Shown: positions 27,388-38,397, counted from the first letter of the stretch. The stretch: DNA of 64,000 bases from Affinundibacterium nitidum (GCF_014284155.1 NZ_JACOFZ010000001.1:948545-1012544), one strand, 5' to 3'. Translations and numbers: made by a program. The notes: generated by a model not told the origin, from the sequence alone.

Positions 27388-29118
27388 CTAGGCTCCACGC
27401 GAGCGGCGTCGAGCAGCAATCGCTTGCCCCAATGCCTGCCCACTACCGCGAGCTGTCGGGCCACGACCATTATTGCCACGACGTTCTTGTGTTGGGAAAC
27501 CCAAGGCTGTTTGCAAAGGATCTGGCTGACGGCTACGGCTCTTGTTATTTTTATTAGATTTCCCAGCGTCGCGACCAGGTTTGCCGTTTTGAGGATTAGC
27601 AAAACCACCACGCACGGTAGGCTCAAAACTTCTTTGCACTGGTGCATCAAACGGGTTAACGTTTCGTGGCGCTTTACCTTGAACACGATTGCCATTTGGT
27701 TTGGAGAAGGACTTTTCAGTTTTTTCGCCAGCCGCTTTTTCCAAACCACTGATTTTCATTAAACTACGAACTGCATCTTCACCCAACTCATCCCAACGCC
27801 CACGCTTGAGACCAGATGGCAAAGTCATGACGCCATAACGCGTACGGATCAAACGCGATACCGTTAAACCAACTGCCTCAAACATACGACGCACTTCGCG
27901 ATTACGGCCTTCACCAATAATCACGCGATACCACTTATTGACACCTTCACCGCCGCCATCGGAGATTTTGGAGAATTGCGCCAAACCATCTTCGAGCTCT
28001 ACTCCCGCCAACAACTTCTGACGCATACCCTCTTCCAATTCACCCAGAGTACGCACGGCGTATTCACGTTCAATACCATAACGTGGGTGCATCAATCGGT
28101 TCGCCAAATCACCTGAAGTTGTGAACAACAACAAACCTTCAGTATTGTAATCAAGACGCCCCACCGCCAACCATTTACCCACCTTCATTTGCGGCAAACT
28201 ATCAAACACGGAAGCACGGCCTTCTGGATCGCTTGTACTAACAATTTCGCCTGCTGGCTTATGGTAGATCAGAACACGAGGTGGCTTCTTGGATACTTTA
28301 CGTTGAATCAATTTACCGTTAATACGGACTTGATCTTGCGGCAAAATGCGTTGACCGATATGAGCGGGCTCACCATTCACAGAAACACGTCCAGCGATGA
28401 TCAATTCTTCCATATCACGACGCGAACCCAGACCAGCCTCTGCCAATACTTTATGCAATTTTGGCGCATCATCATCCGCTGTCAAATCGCGGCGCGGCTT
28501 CTTATTTTTGTCATGACGCCCAGCATTTGAACGATCATCATCCATGCTATCGAAGGCATCGGAGGTGACAAATGAAAATACATCATCCGCATCATTCACC
28601 GGACCAGATCTATGCTGAGGTTTACGTGGCTGATTGCCATGTTTTTTCTGACCAGATCTATCATGACGATCGCCGCGAGTTTGTTCGCCGCGACCTTCAC
28701 CACGAGGAGCTTGTGCGCGCTGTTCACGACCTTCGCGTGGCTCACGCTGTTGATCATTACGCGCTTGATTTTTATTATTATTTTTTGGCTTACGTTGGCG
28801 ATCTTGCGGAGCACGTTCACGACTTGGGCTCGTTGTTACTGAAACTTCCTGCGCTAATGAGGCTGGCGCATTACTGGTTTGCTCCACAGCGGATGACTCC
28901 ACCACTTTCGGTGCGCGTGGTTTGCGTACCGGTTTTGCACGTGCTGCACGCGCCTCATCGGAGGAAGCAGCAACGACGGTTTCGGACGACGCCTCCGTTA
29001 CTTTAGGTTCACGTGGCTTACGTGGCGCACGTTTTGCTCGTACTTTATCACCAGTAACACCTGAGTTGCTGCCAGCGACGTCGTTCGATGGATGATCTTC
29101 GGAATTATGTTCGTTCAT
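27388..29118 (-). CDS. rluB: 23S rRNA pseudouridine synthase RluB-like, with long basic extensions
   Basis: 576 residues from ATG 29118. A disordered Arg/Lys/Gln-rich N-terminal region covers about 1-200. An S4 domain follows ([20 protein letters not shown]), then the pseudouridine synthase core with catalytic Asp in [14 protein letters not shown] and the family end [20 protein letters not shown]. The C-terminal tail of about 110 residues is again basic and low-complexity. The family modifies U2605 of 23S rRNA; E. coli RluB is 291 residues, so about half of this protein is extension. The start overlaps the scpB stop by 14 bp, suggesting coupling. Confidence 0.88.
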   Translation of the reverse strand: MNEHNSEDHPSNDVAGSNSGVTGDKVRAKRAPRKPREPKVTEASSETVVAASSDEARAARAKPVRKPRAPKVVESSAVEQTSNAPASLAQEVSVTTSPSRERAPQDRQRKPKNNNKNQARNDQQREPREGREQRAQAPRGEGRGEQTRGDRHDRSGQKKHGNQPRKPQHRSGPVNDADDVFSFVTSDAFDSMDDDRSNAGRHDKNKKPRRDLTADDDAPKLHKVLAEAGLGSRRDMEELIIAGRVSVNGEPAHIGQRILPQDQVRINGKLIQRKVSKKPPRVLIYHKPAGEIVSTSDPEGRASVFDSLPQMKVGKWLAVGRLDYNTEGLLLFTTSGDLANRLMHPRYGIEREYAVRTLGELEEGMRQKLLAGVELEDGLAQFSKISDGGGEGVNKWYRVIIGEGRNREVRRMFEAVGLTVSRLIRTRYGVMTLPSGLKRGRWDELGEDAVRSLMKISGLEKAAGEKTEKSFSKPNGNRVQGKAPRNVNPFDAPVQRSFEPTVRGGFANPQNGKPGRDAGKSNKNNKSRSRQPDPLQTALGFPTQERRGNNGRGPTARGSGQALGQAIAARRRSRGA

Positions 29119-30169
29119 TGTTTTGTTCTGCTGTGAATTGATCAGATGCTTGATTCGCCTTAGCGTCGCTGACATCTTCTTCTGTTTTCGCTTCAGCCAT
29201 CACTTGCGCATCTTCCGGGATCACCTCGATCTCATTGACCACACTACTGGCTTCAACTTCTGTACTTGTCTCGTTTTTTGCTTCGATACCTGCTTCGTTT
29301 GGTTTTTCTACCTCACTTAACTGTTGATCTTCAACAGCAAGTGTTTGCGCATTTGCTTGTGGTTCCACCGGCGCATCCTCCGCCACCATCGATGGTGATT
29401 CCTGCTCTTGCGCGTCAGCACTCAATGGCGCTGCTTCTTGTAATACTTCAGATTCGTTTTTCTCGTGCGAAGCTACGCTCAAATCTACTGCATCGCTACT
29501 CTGACTTTCAGATGTGACTTGCTCATCACTAGCAATTTGCGCCTCGATTTGATCTGACTGCTCCAATTGATCAAACATCGCCAACTCCGCTGTCTCTGTA
29601 TCGACCACGGGCACCGCTTCATCCTCGGCCTCCTCTTGCCCCACTTGCTGCAAAGGTGGCAATTGGTCCAAGGACGACAAACCTAGGTCACTCAGGAACT
29701 GTTTTGTCGTCGCAAACAAAGCTGGACGACCCGGAACTTCACGATGACCGACGGTTTCAATCCAGCCACGATCTTCCAAGGTTTTGATCATCTGCGAGGC
29801 TACTGCCACGCCGCGAATTTCTTCAATATCGCCGCGCGTTACTGGCTGACGGTAGGCAATAATCGCCAAAGTTTCCAAGGTGGCACGCGAGTATTTCGGT
29901 GGCTTTTCGGGGTTAAGTCTATCAATGAAGACGCGCATTTCAGGGCGACTTTGAAAACGCCACCCTGTCGACAGAGACACCAACATAATGCCCTTGTCAG
30001 CCCAATCTTGACGAACTTCTTCGAGCATCAACTTAATCGTATCCGCCCCTACCACTTCATTCTGCTCATTTCCATCCATGAACAGTTTTTTCATTGTATT
30101 AATGGTCAGCGGTTCATGTGCGCATAGTAATGCGGTTTCAAGTACGCGCTTGGCATCTGCAGTATTCAT
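29105..30169 (-). CDS. scpB: segregation and condensation protein B, with acidic C-terminal extension
   Basis: Subunit of the SMC-ScpAB condensin. 354 residues: tandem winged-helix ScpB domain at about 1-180 ([60 protein letters not shown]). A 170-residue Glu/Ala/Gln-rich disordered tail follows. Typical ScpB is about 200 residues. The stop overlaps the rluB start by 14 bp. scpA is not adjacent: upstream lies tRNA-fMet. Confidence 0.92.
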   Translation of the reverse strand: MNTADAKRVLETALLCAHEPLTINTMKKLFMDGNEQNEVVGADTIKLMLEEVRQDWADKGIMLVSLSTGWRFQSRPEMRVFIDRLNPEKPPKYSRATLETLAIIAYRQPVTRGDIEEIRGVAVASQMIKTLEDRGWIETVGHREVPGRPALFATTKQFLSDLGLSSLDQLPPLQQVGQEEAEDEAVPVVDTETAELAMFDQLEQSDQIEAQIASDEQVTSESQSSDAVDLSVASHEKNESEVLQEAAPLSADAQEQESPSMVAEDAPVEPQANAQTLAVEDQQLSEVEKPNEAGIEAKNETSTEVEASSVVNEIEVIPEDAQVMAEAKTEEDVSDAKANQASDQFTAEQNNERT

Positions 30170-30506
30170 GCAAACTCTTTAGCTAACAGGTTGTGTTGAT
30201 CTTAAGAAGGTTTTCGTGAAGCTTTTGGTGGCGAATCTTATCGCCTACCAGACCAGACCTAGTTTAATGCACGTTGCAAGACTTATTCCTTGCGTGCGTC
30301 TGGTGGATCAGTCTGCAGCCAACTTGTGCTTTTGCGCTTACTCCGCACGGTCAAACCAAGTCAGTCAAAACAGTCGATCAATTTAGTAGATGCCCGATTG
30401 TAGTCCAGAATTTCAGCAGAAACCATGCCGAAACAGACCTCAATCAAAAAAAATCGCCAAACTAACGAAAAAGCCACGATGAAACGTGGCTTTATTCTTG
30501 TAATTC
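30170..30506. other. 337-bp intergenic region scpB-tRNA-fMet
   Basis: Apart from the tRNA terminator at 30468-30493 I see nothing definite. The scpB promoter must lie here on the minus strand. No coding sequence is supported. Confidence 0.5.
30468..30493 (-). terminator. intrinsic terminator of the tRNA-fMet gene
   Basis: AAAGCCACG (30470-30478) pairs with CGTGGCTTT (30485-30493) around a 6-nt loop. On the minus strand it ends in T5, 14 bp after the tRNA 3' end. Confidence 0.85.
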
Positions 30507-30583
<77 letters not shown>

Positions 30584-30596
30584 TCTGAGAAACAGA

Positions 30597-30625
30597 ACTA
30601 TACCTTAGTTTGCTGCTTTGCGCAA
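30597..30625 (-). promoter_or_regulatory. promoter of the tRNA-fMet gene
   Basis: On the minus strand TTGCGC (30625-30620), a 17-bp spacer and TATAGT (30602-30597). The start would be near 30590, seven bases before the mature tRNA. Confidence 0.8.
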
Positions 30626-30879
30626 TTTGTTTCCGAATTAATTATTGATAGGGGATGAAAAATCACTCGACCAGAACCTTGTTCATCACTCGATAATCAC
30701 GCCCACACTCACTTTGAACTGATTTTATCTCCGGCGTATTTAGAGGATTGAGGTACAAGTGTTACACTTTCAATATAGAGCAGCCCCGTCGCACGTTTGT
30801 AGACCCAAATTTGTCGCGATGCAGAAATACGCTCACTTTATGAGCATCAAACAATTTGACCAGTCCAGAAAGATTGAGC

Positions 30880-31452
30880 ATGAAATTTTGTTCGGAATGT
30901 GCCGCACCGGTTACATTAAAGATCCCCGCTGACGATACACGCGAACGATTTGTGTGTGTCGCCTGCGGCACTATTCATTATCAAAATCCGAAAATGGTCG
31001 TGGGCACGGTACCAGTCTGGGACATCGATGGCGACCTTAAAATCTTGCTCTGCAAACGTGCGATTGAACCACGCTTAGGTTTCTGGACTTTACCTGCAGG
31101 TTTTATGGAAAACAATGAAACCAGCAGTCAAGCAGCGCAGCGCGAAACCATTGAAGAAGCAGGCGCCAATATCGAATTACATGAATTGTTTTCGATATTG
31201 AATGTGCCACACGTACACCAAGTTCATCTGTTCTACCGCGCTACCCTGCTCGACACGGATTTTGCTGCGGGCACCGAGAGTCTGGACGTTCGGCTTTTTA
31301 GTGAACATGAAATTCCTTGGGATGATATTGCCTTCCCAACCATTACGAGTACGCTGCGCTTTTTCTTTGCTGATCATAAAGCTCGACAGCAAGGCCGAGG
31401 TTTTCAACTGCATGCGCATGACTTCATTAAATCCGAGCATGTACCCAGCTAA
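30880..31452 (+). CDS. NUDIX hydrolase with N-terminal zinc ribbon
   Basis: 190 residues. Residues 1-35 hold a four-cysteine ribbon (CSECAAP and CVACGTIHYQNP), followed by a NUDIX domain with the Nudix box spread over GFMENNETSSQAAQRETIEEAG (about residues 75-96: G, E, RE, EE all present). It hydrolyses a nucleoside diphosphate derivative. The layout resembles the ADP-ribose/NADH pyrophosphatase group with the zinc ribbon, but it lacks the extra domain of NudC. ATG 30880 is chosen because the ribbon starts there. The 296-bp region upstream carries the tRNA promoter and otherwise nothing definite. Confidence 0.9.
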   Translation: MKFCSECAAPVTLKIPADDTRERFVCVACGTIHYQNPKMVVGTVPVWDIDGDLKILLCKRAIEPRLGFWTLPAGFMENNETSSQAAQRETIEEAGANIELHELFSILNVPHVHQVHLFYRATLLDTDFAAGTESLDVRLFSEHEIPWDDIAFPTITSTLRFFFADHKARQQGRGFQLHAHDFIKSEHVPS

Positions 31453-31488
31453 ATCAGCCGAGTTCTTGATACCTTCTATGCGTTGCCC

Positions 31489-32211
31489 ATGATTCCTTGG
31501 TTAGAAGTTGATAGTCCCTTTCCCGATGTCAGCCAAGCACTGAGTGAAACGCAAGGTGCGGCAGGCTTGTTGGCTGCGGGCGCAGATTTGTCGCCAAAAC
31601 GCTTACTTGAGGCCTACCGCCACGGCATTTTCCCATGGTATTCAGAGGGACAGCCTATTCTATGGTGGTCCACTGATCCGCGGATGGTATTAATGACGTC
31701 GGACCTCAAAATCTCGGATAGTCTCAAAAAGAGTTATCGAAAAGCACAACAAGATTCACGCTGGTCCTTTCGCTTTGATAGCGCCTTTGAACAGGTAATG
31801 CGAGCCTGCGCTGAGCCACGACGCAATCAAGCAGGGACTTGGATTTCTGAAGACATCATTGCCGGATATGTGGGTCTACATCAACTTGGTTACGCTCACT
31901 CATCGGAAGCATGGCTCGATGGTGAGTTGGTCGGTGGCGCTTATGGTGTTTGCATTGGCAAAATGTTTTATGGTGAATCGATGTTCGCCAAAGTAACCGA
32001 TGCTTCCAAAATGGCATTTCTGCATTTAGTACAACACTTGCGCCAACAAGGTGTAGAAATGATAGACTGCCAACAAGAAACCGCACATCTTGCACGCTTC
32101 GGCGCCAACCCGATTACTCGTAGTGAGTTCATCGTACGAATGCAGAAAGCGCAGCAAGCGGGCGAGGTTGTGTTTGAGCAAAGTGCAGCACCACTAGATC
32201 GCGCGAGCTAA
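31489..32211 (+). CDS. aat: leucyl/phenylalanyl-tRNA--protein transferase
   Basis: Adds Leu or Phe from tRNA to N-terminal Arg/Lys of proteins, creating N-degrons for ClpS/ClpAP. 240 residues from ATG 31489; a TTG six bases upstream is in frame. Motifs: [40 protein letters not shown] and [18 protein letters not shown], all characteristic of the family. It is followed 7 bp later by bpt, so the two N-end-rule transferases are clearly in one operon. Confidence 0.96.
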   Translation: MIPWLEVDSPFPDVSQALSETQGAAGLLAAGADLSPKRLLEAYRHGIFPWYSEGQPILWWSTDPRMVLMTSDLKISDSLKKSYRKAQQDSRWSFRFDSAFEQVMRACAEPRRNQAGTWISEDIIAGYVGLHQLGYAHSSEAWLDGELVGGAYGVCIGKMFYGESMFAKVTDASKMAFLHLVQHLRQQGVEMIDCQQETAHLARFGANPITRSEFIVRMQKAQQAGEVVFEQSAAPLDRAS

Positions 32212-32218
32212 AGACTTT

Positions 32219-33127
32219 ATGCAATCACGTTCACAAATATCGAATTCCGCTTATTCGAATGAGTCTGAGGAAAAAGACCGAGAGAATGGCGATACCGCGC
32301 TGCCAGCGGGTGAACACACTCAGCATTTTCATGATCAAGACCACGCCGCTTTTGAAGATTTAGCGGATGCCATGCGAGCCGAGGCTGCTCAAGTCGATAT
32401 CGCCAAAACCAACAAGGCCAACCGCCGCACCATACAAATTCAGTTCTACGCAACCGCACCTTATGTTTGCAGTTACCTGCCTGGCCAACAAGCACGTTCC
32501 CAGGTCGCGACGCCGGCCCATCTGATTGGCGGCGAAGTCTACTCTGCCTTAGTCAATCAAGGTTTTCGTCGTAGCGGAGTTTTCGTCTATCGCCCGTATT
32601 GCGATGCATGTCAGGCCTGTGTCCCCGTGCGCACGAAAGTCAATGAGTTCATCGCGAATCGCAGCCAGCGCCGCGCATGGAAACGCCATCAAGATTTGGA
32701 AACCGAGATCTTACCGTTGCAGTTTGACGAAGAACATTTTGAACTGTATCAACGCTACCAACGTCAACGCCATGCAGGCGGTGGCATGGATCAAGATGAT
32801 AAAGAACAGTACACGCAGTTCTTGCTACAAAGTCGTGTCGATACACGTTTGGTGGAATTCCGCGAGCCGAACGGCGTGTTACGCATGGTCAGCATTATCG
32901 ACATTCTGGAAGACGGGCTATCATCCGTGTATACCTTTTACGACCCAGATGTCACTGGAAGTGCTTATGGCACCTACAACGTCTTATGGCAGTTAGTGCA
33001 AGCGGCTGAGCTCAACATGCCGTACCTCTATCTCGGTTACTGGATAGAAGAGAGTCGCAAGATGTCCTACAAAACCAATTTCCAACCCTTGCAAGGCCTA
33101 CGCGATGGCCACTGGCAAGATCTTTGA
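32219..33127 (+). CDS. bpt: aspartate/glutamate leucyltransferase (Bpt), with N-terminal extension
   Basis: Transfers leucine to proteins with N-terminal Asp or Glu, the bacterial counterpart of arginyl-tRNA-protein transferase. The core begins at about residue 76 with [20 protein letters not shown], followed by [18 protein letters not shown] (family N-domain) and the C-domain with [20 protein letters not shown]. Cys residues in the N-domain ([12 protein letters not shown]) are kept. The first 75 residues are Glu/Asp/His-rich and absent in most relatives. An alternative start is ATG 32372, which leaves a 251-residue protein of usual size. It overlaps the region ahead of pyrD. Confidence 0.92.
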   Translation: MQSRSQISNSAYSNESEEKDRENGDTALPAGEHTQHFHDQDHAAFEDLADAMRAEAAQVDIAKTNKANRRTIQIQFYATAPYVCSYLPGQQARSQVATPAHLIGGEVYSALVNQGFRRSGVFVYRPYCDACQACVPVRTKVNEFIANRSQRRAWKRHQDLETEILPLQFDEEHFELYQRYQRQRHAGGGMDQDDKEQYTQFLLQSRVDTRLVEFREPNGVLRMVSIIDILEDGLSSVYTFYDPDVTGSAYGTYNVLWQLVQAAELNMPYLYLGYWIEESRKMSYKTNFQPLQGLRDGHWQDL

Positions 33128-33156
33128 AACCATTTTCTCATTTATCTCAATACATT

Positions 33157-34200
33157 ATGTCTGACCAATTGCTCTACTCTCTGGCTCGCCCTTTCCTCTT
33201 TTTCATGGATGCAGAAAGTGCTCACGATTTCACACTTCCAGGCCTAAAGCGTGCACACAATATGGGCTTAACTCGCCTCTTGAGCAAACCACAAGCCGAT
33301 CCACGGACGGTCATGGGCATCACCTTCCCGAACCCAGTTGGCTTAGCGGCAGGCCTCGATAAAGATGGGCGCTATATCGATGGCTTAGCAGCAATCGGTT
33401 TTGGTTCGATTGAAATTGGTACAGTCACACCGCGCGCGCAACCAGGCAATCCGAAACCACGTATGTTCCGTTTGCCGCAAGCGAACGCCATCATCAATCG
33501 TATGGGCTTCAACAATGGCGGTGTGGACGCCTTTGTAGCTAACGTGCAAGCATCGCAGTTCTATCAAGACAAGCAAGGTGTACTCGGACTTAACATCGGT
33601 AAGAACGCCGACACGCCTATCGAAAAAGCAGCCGACGACTATCTCCATTGCCTGCAGAAGGTCTACCCTTACGCCAGTTACGTGACGGTAAATATCTCCT
33701 CACCGAACACCAAAAATCTGCGCCAACTGCAAGGTGCGAGCGAGCTCGACGATTTGCTATCTCAACTCAAAGATGCACAGCAACGCCTAGCCGATCAACA
33801 TAAACGCTATGTACCGCTGACGCTCAAGATCGCACCCGATATCGATAGCGAGCAAATCAAAACCATTGCCGAATCTTTAACGCGTCATAAAATCGATGGC
33901 GTCATCGCCACCAATACCACCATCACACGCGACGCAGTCAAAGGTTTGCAGCATGGTGAAGAAGCTGGCGGATTATCCGGCGAGCCGGTGTTCGAACTAT
34001 CGAACAAAGTGGTTCGCGCTTTAAAATCTGAACTCGGCGATGCGCTTCCGATTATCGGCGTCGGCGGTATTTTCTCAGGTGAAGATGCCGTTGCTAAAAT
34101 GCAGGCCGGTGCATTGCTAGTACAAGTGTATTCTGGCCTCATCTATCGCGGTCCCGCTCTGGTGCGCGATTGTGCTGAGGCCATTCGCAAACACAAATAG
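33157..34200 (+). CDS. pyrD: dihydroorotate dehydrogenase (quinone), class 2
   Basis: Inner-membrane-associated flavoenzyme that oxidises dihydroorotate to orotate in pyrimidine synthesis. 347 residues from ATG 33157. The N-terminal helices ([16 protein letters not shown]) that dock on the membrane are present. FMN-site motifs are [34 protein letters not shown] (catalytic Ser) and [13 protein letters not shown]. It is placed 29 bp after bpt and probably in the same transcript. An in-frame TTG at 33124 overlapping bpt is less likely. Confidence 0.96.
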   Translation: MSDQLLYSLARPFLFFMDAESAHDFTLPGLKRAHNMGLTRLLSKPQADPRTVMGITFPNPVGLAAGLDKDGRYIDGLAAIGFGSIEIGTVTPRAQPGNPKPRMFRLPQANAIINRMGFNNGGVDAFVANVQASQFYQDKQGVLGLNIGKNADTPIEKAADDYLHCLQKVYPYASYVTVNISSPNTKNLRQLQGASELDDLLSQLKDAQQRLADQHKRYVPLTLKIAPDIDSEQIKTIAESLTRHKIDGVIATNTTITRDAVKGLQHGEEAGGLSGEPVFELSNKVVRALKSELGDALPIIGVGGIFSGEDAVAKMQAGALLVQVYSGLIYRGPALVRDCAEAIRKHK

Positions 34201-34236
34201 TCAACGCAGATCACCGATTCAAGATAAGAGCAAACC

Positions 34237-35280
34237 ATGAAATACAAAAAACTAGGCAGCAGCGATTTATCCGTCTCCGAAGTCTGTCTCGGCACCATGA
34301 CTTTCGGTGAGCAAAATAGCGAAGCAGAAGCGCATCAGCAACTCGACTATGCTTTGGCTCATGGCGTGAATTTTATTGACACAGCTGAGATGTATCCGGT
34401 GATGCCACGCGCTGAAACAGTCAATCGCACCGAACAATATATCGGCACTTGGATCAAGGATTCAGGCAAGCGTGAGAAAGTAATTATCGCGACCAAGGTG
34501 TCAGGTCCATCACGTGGTATGCCTTGGATACGCAATGGTGAGAATGATCTCGACGAGAAAAATATTCGAGCCGCTGTGGAAGGCAGTTTGCGACGCTTGC
34601 AAACGGATTACATCGACCTCTACCAATTACACTGGCCTAGCCGCAACGCACCAATTTTTGGTCAGAAAGAATTTGCCCCAGAGCTAGAACGCGAATCAGT
34701 CGCCATTGAAAAGACACTCGATGTGTTGGACACTCTAATCAAAGAAGGCAAGATTCGACACATAGGCGTCTCGAATGAAACGCCGTGGGGTGTCAGTGAA
34801 TTTATCAAACATGCTGAACGCAAACAGCAAGCGCGTATTGTGTCTATCCAAAATCCTTACCACTTGATGAATCGCAGCTACGAGCAAGGTTTAACTGAAA
34901 CTTGTTTCCGCGAGCACGTTGGCTTGCTTGCCTATAGCCCTCTTGCCTTCGGTCGATTAACTGGTAAATATGTCGACAACGCGCAAGCGCAAGGTCGCCT
35001 AACGCAATTTCCGCCGACGTGGAGTCCACGCTACATGCGCCAAGATGTCATCGCCACTAGCGCCCGCTACACCAAACTCGCGCGAGATTTCGGTTACACA
35101 CCCACCCAATTGGCGCTTGCATGGTGCTATTCACGTTGGTTCGTCACGAGTACTATCATTGGCGCAACGACCTTACAGCAGCTCGAAGAAAACATTCGTG
35201 CGACCGATGTTAAATTGACCGAAGAAGTCATCGCCGCGATCAATGCGATTCATGCGGTGGCAAGCAATCCCGCACAATAA
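34237..35280 (+). CDS. tas: Tas-like NADP(H)-dependent aldo/keto reductase
   Basis: 347 residues, AKR TIM barrel. It matches E. coli Tas over its whole length by eye: LGTMTFGEQNSEAEAHQQLDYA, then FIDTAEMYPVMPRAETV (catalytic Asp and Tyr), ATKVSGPSRG (Lys), LQTDYIDLYQLHWP (His) and GATTLQQLEENI at the NADP site. The physiological substrate is not known. It lies 36 bp after pyrD on the same strand. No abnormality seen. Confidence 0.92.
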   Translation: MKYKKLGSSDLSVSEVCLGTMTFGEQNSEAEAHQQLDYALAHGVNFIDTAEMYPVMPRAETVNRTEQYIGTWIKDSGKREKVIIATKVSGPSRGMPWIRNGENDLDEKNIRAAVEGSLRRLQTDYIDLYQLHWPSRNAPIFGQKEFAPELERESVAIEKTLDVLDTLIKEGKIRHIGVSNETPWGVSEFIKHAERKQQARIVSIQNPYHLMNRSYEQGLTETCFREHVGLLAYSPLAFGRLTGKYVDNAQAQGRLTQFPPTWSPRYMRQDVIATSARYTKLARDFGYTPTQLALAWCYSRWFVTSTIIGATTLQQLEENIRATDVKLTEEVIAAINAIHAVASNPAQ

Positions 35281-35340
35281 ACCTTTTTGTCGCTGGGCTT
35301 CGCGGCCCGGCCTACCTCAAAACACCTGAGCACTTTAGAC

Positions 35341-36549
35341 TTAGCGACTATCCACCAGTGTTTTCAGCGCCATATTCCAAATCGGTGTCCAAGTATTCAT
35401 TGTATGTCCTGACTTTGGGTAGATCGTCTTTACCTCTGCGCCAAGGTCTGCACTTGTTTTCTCAATTTCGCGAGCCATCTTGAAGAAACTACGCTCCAAC
35501 TCGCCCGCACCAACAAATACTTTCTTACCTTTGAGTTGCACGCGAGATTGAAGCTCCCATGTCGCTGGAGACATCACGATCGCTCCGTCGAACAAGTCTT
35601 GATGCAGCAGCAAGGCATCAAATGCCCACGCGCCGCCATTGGAATAGCCGGCCACATATCGCCCCTTTGGCGCCTCACCCTTTTCGACAGTTTGACGAAG
35701 TACATTCACAACAAATCGCAGAAACGCATCAAAGCTCTCTTGATGCCGTCCCTTCAGCAACTCACCGATACGATTCTCGTTGGAACTTGGAATGCCAACA
35801 AGAACAAATCCATCAAGCGATATATGAGCTGCATGTGAGTTTGAAATAAATGATTCGAGAGACCCACCGTCACTATCATAAATGACATGACAAAGAGCAA
35901 TTGACTTCAAACATTTGGCGCCACGAAATACCTTAACTAGCTTCGATTCTAAAAATTTCCCGCCAGTAAAATTCATCGTCTCGTATTGTGCGCCGCCGCT
36001 TTGCAAGCTCTTCAGAACTGCGGGCCAACTCTCGACTACCGTCCGCTCATTGGCCTCTCGCCCATCAATGTTTAAGGAGATCGGTGCACGCCCCTCAAAA
36101 TTAATAAGCAATGGATTCAACTTTGCTTTCTCTATGCCTTTGAATCGGACCTTTATTGCATAGTGATTTTCACCAACAGGTTCTAAGTAGGTCGAAATTT
36201 CACCACTGAAGGCCGGGCGATCATAAAACGCGATATCGCTCTTCTTCATTTTTGCCGCCAAGATCAATCCATCTTCAACGGGCTTGTAAGCGATCACATC
36301 CACAAAGTGCATGGACTGAACCTCGTCAATTTCGCGCTGGCTCAAGAGTTCGGCACATACGCGAACATAACCATCATCGCGGTCTTGACTGGAGCAACGC
36401 GGAATAACGGCCAATCTCATTCCTGAAAGATCCTCGGCCTCAATCTTCAAGCTCAGGCAACTCAACACCACTAAAAAGAGAACGATCGTCGTACGATGCA
36501 ATGTGGTACGCAAGTTTATTCTATGGTCATCTCTAGTTTGCATTTCCAA
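35341..36549 (-). CDS. exported esterase of the alpha/beta hydrolase fold
   Basis: 402 residues. An N-terminal signal peptide (hydrophobic TTIVLFLVVLSCLSLKIEAE, residues about 19-38) precedes an N-terminal region of about 170 residues with no recognised domain. An esterase-like catalytic domain follows: GYSNGGAWAFDAL carries the nucleophile Ser and SGHTMNTW the His. This resembles Esterase D / enterochelin-esterase-like hydrolases. Substrate unknown. It overlaps the upstream lipoprotein hydrolase gene by 17 bp, so the two are probably one operon. No terminator was seen behind it. Confidence 0.72.
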   Translation of the reverse strand: MEMQTRDDHRINLRTTLHRTTIVLFLVVLSCLSLKIEAEDLSGMRLAVIPRCSSQDRDDGYVRVCAELLSQREIDEVQSMHFVDVIAYKPVEDGLILAAKMKKSDIAFYDRPAFSGEISTYLEPVGENHYAIKVRFKGIEKAKLNPLLINFEGRAPISLNIDGREANERTVVESWPAVLKSLQSGGAQYETMNFTGGKFLESKLVKVFRGAKCLKSIALCHVIYDSDGGSLESFISNSHAAHISLDGFVLVGIPSSNENRIGELLKGRHQESFDAFLRFVVNVLRQTVEKGEAPKGRYVAGYSNGGAWAFDALLLHQDLFDGAIVMSPATWELQSRVQLKGKKVFVGAGELERSFFKMAREIEKTSADLGAEVKTIYPKSGHTMNTWTPIWNMALKTLVDSR

Positions 36550-37384
36550 GTTCTTTCAATAAATTCTTATAGGCCGCTTTGACTTCAGGAAATAGCATCG
36601 CATCCATATGCCCAGCATCAACACTCACAAAACGTTTTTGACTTTGTTTGAGGCTGTCGAATAAAACGCGTGCCGTTGGCTCTGGCGTGGTGGTATCGCG
36701 CTTCCCTGCGATGATCAAAATAGGAAATTGAATGTCTTGCAGGCTGCGGCGATTATCGACTTCGGCAACATCACCGACGACGTTGTAGGATACAAAAGGT
36801 TTGGCGAACCATGGCGTCAAATTTTGAGCATAGGTTTTCGCGTCCGTTCCTGTTCCTTCTAAGACTAAACCATCGAGCTGACGTTGGCCTGCGAGATGGG
36901 CGGCGACAAAACTACCGAAAGAATGTCCGTGCACAATCAACTGCCCTTGTACCATTCCTCGCGCATAATCGTAGAGCGCGGCGGTATCTGACTCTATTTC
37001 TTTAAGACCATGTTTGCTTGTTGTGGCATCACTGCGCCCAAAACTACGGTAATCAAACGCGATCACGTTGAGATTCAAATCGGCGAACGGCTTCAAGAAA
37101 TATGCACCGTCTGCATCCAAACGGATGCCACTACCGAGGAAGTAAAGGACGGTCGCTTGCGCGCCAGGCTTGTTGAGATACACACCTCGACTAATTGAAC
37201 CATCGGCTTGTACAAACTCCACATCGCGCATTTGATAATCAGGCGCACTCTTTTTCAGTAATGCCAACTTATTGGTATCGCGCGGCACAAATTGGTTCGA
37301 GCTCACGTTGACAGTCATACAGCCACTCAACAAAACAACACTTGTTACAACTAATGATGCTAAATTTTTCATTCTCAAATTCAT
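36533..37384 (-). CDS. alpha/beta hydrolase lipoprotein
   Basis: 283 residues. The N-terminus MKNLASLVVTSVVLLSGC ends in a lipobox, so the protein is probably anchored to a membrane by a lipid on Cys22. The serine-hydrolase triad is visible: Ser in VHGHSFGSFVAAH, Asp in AGKRDTTTPEP and His in DAGHMDAM. This is the BEM46-like/serine aminopeptidase S33-type group. It precedes and overlaps the second hydrolase. Substrate unknown. Confidence 0.8.
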   Translation of the reverse strand: MNLRMKNLASLVVTSVVLLSGCMTVNVSSNQFVPRDTNKLALLKKSAPDYQMRDVEFVQADGSISRGVYLNKPGAQATVLYFLGSGIRLDADGAYFLKPFADLNLNVIAFDYRSFGRSDATTSKHGLKEIESDTAALYDYARGMVQGQLIVHGHSFGSFVAAHLAGQRQLDGLVLEGTGTDAKTYAQNLTPWFAKPFVSYNVVGDVAEVDNRRSLQDIQFPILIIAGKRDTTTPEPTARVLFDSLKQSQKRFVSVDAGHMDAMLFPEVKAAYKNLLKELGNAN

Positions 37385-37414
37385 TCACAAAAATAACTGA
37401 AAGTCATTGACGCA

Positions 37415-38362
37415 CTATTTCACTACACGCACCGGCACTGGCACATTACACAATTCGATGTGATTGGCAGCGAACTTATACCATTCACCACCACGATTAC
37501 GTTGCGCTTCCACTAAAGCTTGAAAACTCGGCGTATCAGTGCGAAACATTTCGATATTGAGACGTTCGGCTTCTGGCACATCCGCTGCCATGCGCACAGA
37601 TTTTATTGGTGTGCGCTCTTCTGCTTTTTCATAAAAACCGAGCGCACCGGTGCCGCGTGGCAGGCTGGACAGCAACTCCATACCTTGAACTACTTTGCCG
37701 ACGACAGTGATATTACGATCGAGATTGCGCGGTGCGTGCCCGCTCACCGCATACAAAGAACTGCCATTGCCGCTATCGGTTTCATTCCCGCGTGCCACAC
37801 CAATCGCGCCATAGCAATGGGCCAGCCAAGTGGTTTGCGTTTTGGGGTCTCGCCCCGCTGCATAACCATTCACGTGCCCTACTAAAGGCGCATAACCATC
37901 AACGTCTGGCAGTCGTGTGAACGGCGCATTTTTGGCGTACCTCACGGTGAATTCGCCATCGACTTTTTTCTCTGCTGTTTTGAATTCACGTTTCTCGTCT
38001 GGGTCACCCCACTGAGCAACATAGTTGTCGTGCGAACGTATCATTGCCAAGCCGTCGAAATAGCCCTCACGCACTAGCTTCTTAATGTTTGCCACATTTT
38101 TTGGCGCGAACTCAGGCGCGAGTTCAATTACGACGCGCCCTTTTTCAAGATCAAGATACATGGTGTTTTGCGGATCAAGCGGGCGCCAGTCAGACGGCTT
38201 GGCGGCCTTCAATACATCTTGCATCGTCGCTTTGCTCTTAACCGTGGTAGTTTTTCCCAGGTCGGCGGCCTGTGCAACGCAAGCGAAATAAGAGGACGTC
38301 AAACTTAAGGCACCTGCTAGCAACAAAAATTGTGTGATTGATTTAGGTTTGAAAACTAACAT
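37415..38362 (-). CDS. exported cyclophilin-type peptidyl-prolyl isomerase
   Basis: 315 residues from ATG 38362, preceded by AGAGGA at 6-nt spacing; an upstream in-frame ATG at 38377 is less well placed. A signal peptide covers about 1-32. The cyclophilin domain follows: [20 protein letters not shown], then [21 protein letters not shown], and a domain end [20 protein letters not shown]. The loop between is longer than in PpiA. It would act in periplasmic folding. It lies 20 bp downstream of the M16 protease gene on the same strand, possibly cotranscribed. Confidence 0.85.
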   Translation of the reverse strand: MLVFKPKSITQFLLLAGALSLTSSYFACVAQAADLGKTTTVKSKATMQDVLKAAKPSDWRPLDPQNTMYLDLEKGRVVIELAPEFAPKNVANIKKLVREGYFDGLAMIRSHDNYVAQWGDPDEKREFKTAEKKVDGEFTVRYAKNAPFTRLPDVDGYAPLVGHVNGYAAGRDPKTQTTWLAHCYGAIGVARGNETDSGNGSSLYAVSGHAPRNLDRNITVVGKVVQGMELLSSLPRGTGALGFYEKAEERTPIKSVRMAADVPEAERLNIEMFRTDTPSFQALVEAQRNRGGEWYKFAANHIELCNVPVPVRVVK

Positions 38363-38397
38363 ACGAAATCCTCTCATCTATGAAACCATCTAGAAAA

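Noticed and set aside
35281-35340. GC-rich stretch GGGCTTCGCGGCCCGGCCTACC, similar in style to 15951-15980
   Set aside because: Looks like a short dispersed intergenic sequence, but two loosely similar stretches are not enough to define a repeat family from this window.
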